Below, piece after piece: positions 58,572-64,000 of a stretch of DNA of 64,000 nucleotides (position 1 is its first letter; every line of letters starts with the position of its first letter). The stretch is from Nonomuraea turcica (GTDB lineage: Bacteria > Actinomycetota > Actinomycetes > Streptosporangiales > Streptosporangiaceae): the NCBI RefSeq assembly GCF_030718205.1, contig NZ_JAUZQF010000026.1, forward strand, positions 100,948 to 164,947, given 5' to 3'. The notes under the pieces were generated by a model. That model saw only the letters and a program-made list of their open reading frames with translations, was not told the DNA's origin and did not search any database. Made by a program: the position numbers and the translations under genes.

Positions 58572-59912
58572 ATGGCAGAGGAACCCAGGATCGACGTCGA
58601 GATCAACGCCAGGACCATCGAGAGCAGCCTGACCCCGGAGCAGGTCCAGCGGGTGGCGAGCGCGCTCGGCGACCCGGGGGTGTGGTTCGCCACCCCGCCG
58701 GCGCCGAGCTCCGGCGCGGGCGAGGCGGCCAGGCCCGACTTCGTGTGGGAGCTCGTGGGCGACAAGCCGCATCGGGGGCACATCGCGACCGGCCGGGCCC
58801 ACGTCTACCTGGCGGAGGCACACTCCGCGCTGGCCCGGCCGCTGATCTTCGCCGACGGCTTCAACTACGGGCCCAGCGACCTGAACGCGATGTGGCGGCA
58901 TTTCAACGCCCCGTACGAGAAGGGTGTCCCCGGCCTCCTCGACCAGTTGCGGACGTTGGGCATCGACGTCGTGTTGCTGGGCTTCGACCAGCGGCAGACC
59001 TACATGCAGGCCAACGCGGGCGTGGCGGTCGCGTGCGTCCTGCGGGCGCTGGCCGAGCGGCAGGGCGACACCCCGCTGGTGGTCGGCGGGGCCAGCATGG
59101 GCGGCCTGGTCACCCGCTACGCACTGGCCCGCATGGAGAGCGAGCGCATCGACCACCAGACCGACAAGTACTTCTCCTACGACACCCCGCACCTCGGCGC
59201 CTGGATCCCGCTGGTGCTCCAGCAACTGGCCTACCTGCACGAGTCGCTGCAGCCGCGGCACGACGGGGCCGGGCAGGCCGAGCTGATCCGCAGCCCGGCG
59301 GCGCAGCAGCTGCTGTGGGCCTGGGCCGAGAGCGCGAGCTACTCGGGCCAGGTGACCGCCAGTCCGCTGCGGAAGGAGTTCCTGGACGATCTCCGCAGAA
59401 TCGGGTGGTTCCCGATGCGGCCCTACAAGCTGGGCCTGGCCAACGGGACCGGCGACGGCAGTGGACCGCATCTGAAGCCCGGCACGCCCGTTCTCGACCT
59501 GGGCGAAGGGCCGCTGCGACTGGTCGCCAGGATCCAACCCGACATGGGCGAGCTGCGGAACGTCGGCGCGATCGGCTTCGGCGAGCCGGTGTGGACGAGC
59601 GCGACCTCGCACGTGGCCGCGTTCGACGGGGCGCCCGGCGGGACTCTGGACGCGTTCGGGCGGGTCGCCGACGCGATGGGACTGCCCGTCCAGGACCGCT
59701 TCCGCGGCACCTGCTTCGTCCCGTCGGTCAGCGCGGTCGCGCTGGCCAGGGATCCGCGCCACTGGCAGGCCGACCTCTACACCGACCTGCGGGAGCTGTC
59801 CAAGGACGACACGTTCCTCGACACGTTCTGCTGCGACACCGGCAACCACCCCCACGGTGCGGTCTCCAAGGCGCTGGTCGAGTGGTTCGTGGCGCAGCTG
59901 GCCGGCTGGTGA
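58572..59912 (+). CDS. Lipase-like alpha/beta hydrolase
   Basis: 446 aa. Nucleophile elbow GGASMGGLVTRYALARME (G-x-S-x-G as ASMGG), preceded by LIFADGFNYGPSDLNAMWRHF as oxyanion region; catalytic Asp and His probably late in the chain (CCDTGNHPHGAV near the end). N-terminal 70 residues (EEPRIDVEINARTIESSLTPEQVQRV) are not part of the fold. No signal peptide. Likely acts on lipids or large esters, as DUF676/PGAP1-like hydrolases do. ATG 58572 directly follows a ribosome site inside a long hairpin, the main oddity. A strong terminator follows. Confidence 0.85.
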   Translation: MAEEPRIDVEINARTIESSLTPEQVQRVASALGDPGVWFATPPAPSSGAGEAARPDFVWELVGDKPHRGHIATGRAHVYLAEAHSALARPLIFADGFNYGPSDLNAMWRHFNAPYEKGVPGLLDQLRTLGIDVVLLGFDQRQTYMQANAGVAVACVLRALAERQGDTPLVVGGASMGGLVTRYALARMESERIDHQTDKYFSYDTPHLGAWIPLVLQQLAYLHESLQPRHDGAGQAELIRSPAAQQLLWAWAESASYSGQVTASPLRKEFLDDLRRIGWFPMRPYKLGLANGTGDGSGPHLKPGTPVLDLGEGPLRLVARIQPDMGELRNVGAIGFGEPVWTSATSHVAAFDGAPGGTLDAFGRVADAMGLPVQDRFRGTCFVPSVSAVALARDPRHWQADLYTDLRELSKDDTFLDTFCCDTGNHPHGAVSKALVEWFVAQLAGW

Positions 59913-59925
59913 GCGGCCCCTGAGG

Positions 59926-59953
59926 GGGTGCCGGCTCGGCGGAGCCGGCACCC
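59926..59953. terminator. Bidirectional terminator
   Basis: Perfect 12-base arms GGGTGCCGGCTC and GAGCCGGCACCC around ggcg, between converging stops at 59912 (plus) and 59960 (minus). Confidence 0.8.
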
Positions 59954-59959
59954 GGCGCC

Positions 59960-61375
59960 TCAGCGGTTGCCTCGGTGCACGACCAGGAGCTGGTCGCGGG
60001 TGGCGTTCTTGTCGCGGTAGGCGATGGCGGCCGGCGCCTCGGCGCTGTGGTGTGCGGACAGCCGCTCATCGGGGCTCCAGCTGGAGCCGTCGAAGGAGGC
60101 CCACCACAGGCTCTGGTCCGACGCGCCGCGGTGCACGACGTAGAGCCGGTCCTTGTAGACGGCCAAAGCCGGGCCCTCGGCGGCGAAATGGCCGGGCAGC
60201 CGCTGGTCGGCGCTCCAGCTCGAGCCGTCCCAGCGGGTCCACCACAGAGACGTGTCCTCGCCGGCGCCGCGGTGCACACAGTAGAGGTGGCCCCTGTACG
60301 CCGCCAACGCCGGGTTGGACCGGCTGGCGTGGCCGGACAAACGCTGGTCGGCGCTCCACTTGGCGCCGTCCCAGACGGTCCACCAAAGGTTGTCGTCGTC
60401 GCCGCCCCGGTGCACGCAGTAGAGCTGCCCGTCGTAGGCCGCCAACGCCGGCGCGCTCGCGCTGAAGTGCTTGGGCAGCTTGACGTCCTGGCTCCACTTG
60501 GAGCCGTCCCACCGTGTCCACCAAAGATTGTCGTCGCCGCCGCCGCGGTGCACGCAGTAAAGCTGCCCGTCGTACGCCGCCAACGCCGGCGCGCTCGCGC
60601 TGAAGTGCTTGGGGAAGCGCTGGTCCTCACTCCACCCCTGCTCCGCGTCGTAGGCCGTCCACCACAGGGCGGAGTCGCCGTCGTTGCCGCGGTGGGCGAC
60701 GTAGAGCCGGTCCTTGAACTCGGCGACGGCCGGTCCCGAGGCCGTGAAATGATCGACGAACCGCTGGTCGTCGCTCCACCCCTCGCCGGGCTCATAGACC
60801 GCCCACCACAGCCGGGCGTCGCCGTCGGGCGCGCCGCCCACGCGGACCGGGATGAGCGCGGCGGGCGTGGTCCACGACGAGACCAGCTTGACGCCGTACG
60901 GCTGGGCGATCGAGGTGATCCAGTCGGCCTTGCCCTTGACCGACCGCTCGACGATCGGCGCGAGCCAGCCGCCGAGCACGATGCCCGCGAGCTCACCGAT
61001 CGCCTTCGAGATCTCGGCGGCGCGCACCCCGCCGTTCTCGTTGAGGCTGATCTCAAAGCCCCACCATCTGGCGACCGGCCAGACGTCGGCGCCGAGGGCA
61101 CGCAGCTCGCTCTGCACCCGGCGGACGCGGTCCTGGTCCTTGAGATCCAGCTCGGCGATCTGGCGTTCGCTCTCCCCCTTGGCCGCCAGCCACTCAGCCT
61201 CGGCGGCCGCACGGCCGGCGAGGTCGTCCTTCTCCAGCAGCTCGATCTCCACGGCCAAGTCGACCGCCGCAGCGGCCACCGGGTCGTCCTGCGCGTGCAG
61301 CAGCGGCTCCTCGGCCTCGGTGCCGATCTCCTCTGCGATTTCTGCCCTGTCAGCCGTGGTGTCGTCGTCGTTCAT
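59960..61375 (-). CDS. Repeat protein, six WW-x-x-x-D-G repeats (beta-propeller-like)
   Basis: 471 aa. The first 195 residues are acidic and coiled-coil-like (AAVDLAVEIELLEKDDLAG, ERQIAELDLKDQDRVRRVQSEL) and then a short Gly-rich hydrophobic stretch. The rest is six repeats of about 47 residues with pattern LWWTxWDGxxWSxDxRLPxHxxxxxPALAAYxGxLYxVHRGxxDxS. This is the kind of repeat that forms lectin-like or sialidase-like propellers; six or seven blades give a closed ring. Copies are so alike in DNA (60400-60640) that recent duplication is likely. No signal peptide, so it is cytoplasmic or exported by another route. ATG 61375 follows GGGGGG. Function unknown. Confidence 0.72.
   Translation of the reverse strand: MNDDDTTADRAEIAEEIGTEAEEPLLHAQDDPVAAAAVDLAVEIELLEKDDLAGRAAAEAEWLAAKGESERQIAELDLKDQDRVRRVQSELRALGADVWPVARWWGFEISLNENGGVRAAEISKAIGELAGIVLGGWLAPIVERSVKGKADWITSIAQPYGVKLVSSWTTPAALIPVRVGGAPDGDARLWWAVYEPGEGWSDDQRFVDHFTASGPAVAEFKDRLYVAHRGNDGDSALWWTAYDAEQGWSEDQRFPKHFSASAPALAAYDGQLYCVHRGGGDDNLWWTRWDGSKWSQDVKLPKHFSASAPALAAYDGQLYCVHRGGDDDNLWWTVWDGAKWSADQRLSGHASRSNPALAAYRGHLYCVHRGAGEDTSLWWTRWDGSSWSADQRLPGHFAAEGPALAVYKDRLYVVHRGASDQSLWWASFDGSSWSPDERLSAHHSAEAPAAIAYRDKNATRDQLLVVHRGNR
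60405..60640. repeat. Near-identical internal repeats in the propeller gene
   Basis: Two segments of about 70 bases starting CGGTGCACGCAGTA (60410-60480 and 60547-60617) differ at only a few positions and encode the YDGQLYCVHRGG blade. Others are more divergent. Consistent with recent copying of blades. Confidence 0.75.
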
Positions 61376-61538
61376 TTCATCCCCCCGGTACGGGCCGCTC
61401 CTTTTGGGACGCGCCCGCACGATGCGTACATGCACGAACGTGACACATAGTAACTGTGCGTGTCGGCATGAATACGCTGGGGTTGGACGGTGGGCCAGGT
61501 AAAGGTCCTATCCGGCCCACACCGGTTGTCCCGCTACG

Positions 61539-62834
61539 TCAGCCGTGCCGTTCCTTGTATCCGGCCTGCGCCTCGGTCAGCTTCGCCGCGAACTGGTCCA
61601 GGAAGTCCTTGGCGCTCAGCTCGCCGAGCAGCACCTTCTGGAACAGCGGCTCCGCCCAGGTCTTGGTGATCTCGTTGAACTCCGGCAGGTGGTAGGGCAT
61701 CTGCACGACCTTGGTGGCCGGGTCGTTCATCACCCGCTGTGCCTCGACGATGTGCGGGGCCTGGTTGCTCTGCGCCTCGGTGTTGGCCGGGATGACACCG
61801 GTCTTCTCCGCGATGTAGCCGCCCATGTCCTTCGAGGTGAGGAACTCGGCGAGCTTGAACGCCGCGTCCTTGTTCTCGCCCGCCGCGAAGACGCCGACGC
61901 CGCCGACGGGGTTGGACAGCACGGCCTGGGTGCCGGAGTCGGACTTCGGCACCGAGAACGAGGCCACCTTCTCGGCTCCCAGGGCCTTCATGTGGTCCTG
62001 GTAGGAGCCCAGGTTGTGCTGCATGACGGCGATGCTGCCCGCCGTGTCGAACTGGGCGACCATCTTGACGTAGTCGTTCTGCAGGTCGCCCTCGGGCGTG
62101 TTCTTCTTGTAGAGACCGGCGTACTTCTCCAGCGCCGTCACATTGCGCGGGGCGTTGATCGTGGACTTGCCCGCGGCGTCGAAGAACTCCGTGACGCCGG
62201 ACTGACCGTAGACGACCTCCAGCATCTGGGCGATCGAGCCGGCGCCGCCGCGGATGGTGAAGCCGAACCGGTTCTCCTTGGCATTGGTCAGCTTGTCCAC
62301 CGCCGTGAAGAACTCGCTCCACGTCTTCGGCGGCTCCAGCCCGGCCTCCTTGAACCAGTCCTTGCGGTACCAGAACGCGCCCGCGTTCGTGGACAGCGGG
62401 AAGATGTAGGTCTTCCCGTCCGGCACCACGTTCTTGACGGTGGTCAGCAGCGCCTCGTTGAACTTGCCATTCAAGGCGGGATTCGCGGCGATGCGCTGGT
62501 CCACCGGTTCGAGCGCCTTCTGCGCGACGAGGTTGCCCAGCCCGGAGGTGGAGATGTCGGCCACGTCCGGCACGCCGCCGCCGGCGATGGCCGTGTCGAG
62601 CTTCTGCGGCGCCTGGGCGATGGGGACGCCCACATATTTGACCTTGATGGTCGGGTTGGCCTTCTCGAACTCGGCGATCGCGTGCTGCCAGATCGGCGTA
62701 CGGGACGGCCCGGCGTTGGTGTCCCAGAAGGTGATCTCGGTCTTGCCGCCTGAGCCCGCGTCCGAGCCGCATCCGGCCAGCACGGCCAGTACGGCTACGG
62801 CCAGGAACGCGCCCGGCACCACACGTCGTCTCAT
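61539..62834 (-). CDS. Sugar ABC transporter substrate-binding lipoprotein
   Basis: 431 aa extracellular binding protein of family 1 (maltose/xylo-oligosaccharide type). Lipobox V-L-A-G-C with Cys22. Fold segments: TEITFWDTNAGPSRTPIWQHAIAEFEKANPTIKVKYV, IAQAPQKLDTAIAGGGVPDVADI, NVVPDGKTYIFPLSTNAGAFWYRKDWFKEAGLEPPKTWSEF. The ATP-binding and permease genes are not after it: the strand ends here, so they would lie beyond the window or be unlinked. Six bases after the GH43 gene in the same direction, so uptake and hydrolysis are linked. Confidence 0.93.
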   Translation of the reverse strand: MRRRVVPGAFLAVAVLAVLAGCGSDAGSGGKTEITFWDTNAGPSRTPIWQHAIAEFEKANPTIKVKYVGVPIAQAPQKLDTAIAGGGVPDVADISTSGLGNLVAQKALEPVDQRIAANPALNGKFNEALLTTVKNVVPDGKTYIFPLSTNAGAFWYRKDWFKEAGLEPPKTWSEFFTAVDKLTNAKENRFGFTIRGGAGSIAQMLEVVYGQSGVTEFFDAAGKSTINAPRNVTALEKYAGLYKKNTPEGDLQNDYVKMVAQFDTAGSIAVMQHNLGSYQDHMKALGAEKVASFSVPKSDSGTQAVLSNPVGGVGVFAAGENKDAAFKLAEFLTSKDMGGYIAEKTGVIPANTEAQSNQAPHIVEAQRVMNDPATKVVQMPYHLPEFNEITKTWAEPLFQKVLLGELSAKDFLDQFAAKLTEAQAGYKERHG

Positions 62835-62840
62835 TGGCTC

Positions 62841-64000
62841 CTACCTTTCGATGTCCACGGTGAACGCGTCGAAGATCGCCTGGCCGGTCCCGCTGCCCGT
62901 GGCGAACAGGCCGATGACGGCGCCGACCCATCGGCCCTGCGTGGCCTGGAAGGGCTCGCCGACCTTGCGCGGGCCGTCCCCGGTGTCGGCCAGGAACGTG
63001 ACGAGGGCGCCTTCCCCGATCTGCGCGCCGATGGTGATGGGCGCGCCCGCCTCGACGGGCACGGGCTCGGCATCCCCGCAGACCAGGCGGGCGCCGTCCG
63101 GGGTGCTCTCCAGCGCGACGCAGGCGTAGGTGTCGCCGACCACGGCCAGGCCTGCACGGCCCTCGCCCTCGAGAGTCACAGTGGTGGTAACCGTGCAGGG
63201 GTCGCCGGGCAGCCGCTGCCCGAGCACGGACGGGCGCTGCCTGAGGTCGTCCGGTCCGGGCACGCAGGCCAGGCGCAGCGTGCCGTCGCGCAGCTCCCAC
63301 CAGGACGGATGGGGGTTGGCCTGCCAGCTCCACTGCAGCCCCAGCTCGGGTCCGGAGAAGTCGTCGGAGGTGGCGGGCCTGCCGAGGGCACCGCCGGGGA
63401 CCGGCATGGGCCCGCCCGGCACCGGCTCGCCGTCGACGCCCATGACCGGCCAGCCGTCGTTCCACGCCATGGGCTGCAGGTGGACGACCCGGCCGTAGGG
63501 TCCGCGGTCCTGGAAGTGCATGAACCAGTGCTCGCCGGACGGGGTGTCCACCCAGCCGCCCTGGTGCGGGCCGTTGACGTCGGTGCCGCCCTGCCGCAGC
63601 ACGATGCGGTCCTCGTACGGGCCGAAGACCGACTCGGCGCGGAACACCGACTGCCAGCCGTTCTCCACGCCGCCCGCCGGCGCGAAGATCCAGTAGACGC
63701 CGTCGCGTTTGTACAGCTTGGGGCCCTCCAGCGTGCGGTAGCCCGGCAGCAGGTCGGCGTCGATGATCAGCGTGCCGTCGTCCAGCACGGTGCGGGCGTC
63801 GGGCGACATGCGGTGCAGGGTGAGCCGGTTGTTGATCCCGGCGCGGCTCCTGGCCCAGCCGTGCACCAGGTACGCCTGCCCGTCGTCGTCCCACAACGGG
63901 CACGGGTCGATCAGCCCGAGCCCGGGCTTGACCACGTGCGGCTCGCTCCACGGGCCGCGCGGGTCCTCGGCGCTGACCTGGCAGATGCCCACGTCCGGGT
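62841..64000 (-). CDS. Glycoside hydrolase family 43 (arabinofuranosidase/xylosidase-like), 5' end outside window
   Basis: At least 386 codons, start beyond 64000. Five-bladed propeller of GH43: PRGPWSEPHVVKPGLGLIDPCPLWDDDGQAYLVHGWA contains the catalytic-base and stabilising Asp segments; then LEGPKLYKRDGVYWIFAPAGG (general-acid Glu region) and DVNGPHQGGWVDTPSGEHWFMHFQD. C-terminal beta-sandwich (about 220-383) with DDFSGPELGLQWSWQANPHPSWWEL is the GH43 C2-type domain. Intracellular in the visible part; any signal is outside. Acts on arabino- or xylo-oligosaccharides, and pairs with the binding protein six bases downstream. Confidence 0.9.
   Translation of the reverse strand, partial: PDVGICQVSAEDPRGPWSEPHVVKPGLGLIDPCPLWDDDGQAYLVHGWARSRAGINNRLTLHRMSPDARTVLDDGTLIIDADLLPGYRTLEGPKLYKRDGVYWIFAPAGGVENGWQSVFRAESVFGPYEDRIVLRQGGTDVNGPHQGGWVDTPSGEHWFMHFQDRGPYGRVVHLQPMAWNDGWPVMGVDGEPVPGGPMPVPGGALGRPATSDDFSGPELGLQWSWQANPHPSWWELRDGTLRLACVPGPDDLRQRPSVLGQRLPGDPCTVTTTVTLEGEGRAGLAVVGDTYACVALESTPDGARLVCGDAEPVPVEAGAPITIGAQIGEGALVTFLADTGDGPRKVGEPFQATQGRWVGAVIGLFATGSGTGQAIFDAFTVDIER

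Overview
The window is high-GC DNA with dense GC-rich codon use, Streptomyces-like promoters and Shine-Dalgarno sites, and typical actinomycete families: SARP regulator, ECF sigma with zinc anti-sigma, DUF5994, CGNR regulator, 2-methylisoborneol (2-MIB) genes and a family 2B encapsulin. It is a chromosomal segment of a soil actinomycete. A Streptosporangiales (Nonomuraea-like) host is my guess from the gene mix, not something the sequence proves. No rRNA, tRNA, CRISPR array or prophage was seen.

Layout. 1-12.2 kb: SARP-NB-ARC regulator (cut by the left edge), orphan histidine kinase, LysR regulator, small UvrA-type ABC protein, PCuAC-like lipoprotein, AhpD-like protein, an SRPBCC/XRE divergent pair with a dyad between them, and a membrane protein-ECF sigma-anti-sigma operon. 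12.3-19.6 kb: AT-richer chorismate mutase, secreted beta-helix protein behind a perfect LacI-type palindrome, DUF3817, dienelactone hydrolase, MarR-MFS efflux pair, MerR/aldo-keto reductase pair. 19.6-24 kb: NarL-type two-component system facing a membrane protein, then a DUF1275 protein with two expanded repeats. 24.1-31.6 kb: two tandem membrane-anchored HTH proteins with near-identical ectodomains, GtrA, MOSC, small proteins, a DUF5994-GNAT fusion, and a cold-shock gene with a structured leader.

31.9-37.2 kb: a large helical-repeat gene cut in two by a TnpB-type element of about 2.5 kb without a Y1 transposase; the distal half also carries a frameshift. 37.2-49.4 kb: orphan PstS, a methyltransferase and a HATPase protein, a secreted sugar dehydrogenase-epimerase operon, a HATPase-STAS fusion, a CBS-type site-2 protease, a frameshifted hypothetical gene, GNAT, a tyrosine-phosphatase-like protein overlapping a CGNR regulator (four exact 27-bp repeats at the junction), and a divergent XRE-cupin gene with a 31-bp dyad.

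49.5-64 kb: STAS protein, methyltransferase, HtrA-type protease, then the encapsulin-2-MIB synthase-GPP methyltransferase operon, which makes and probably compartmentalises the odorant 2-MIB. After it come an alpha/beta hydrolase, small hypotheticals, Hsp20, a lipase-like hydrolase whose ribosome site lies in a long hairpin, a repeat protein of probable beta-propeller fold, and a GH43-sugar-binding-protein operon cut by the right edge.

The strongest points for follow-up are the TnpB element and its natural target, the encapsulated 2-MIB operon, the HTH-ectodomain pair, the cold-shock leader with a terminator-like hairpin, and the minisatellite in the CGNR gene.
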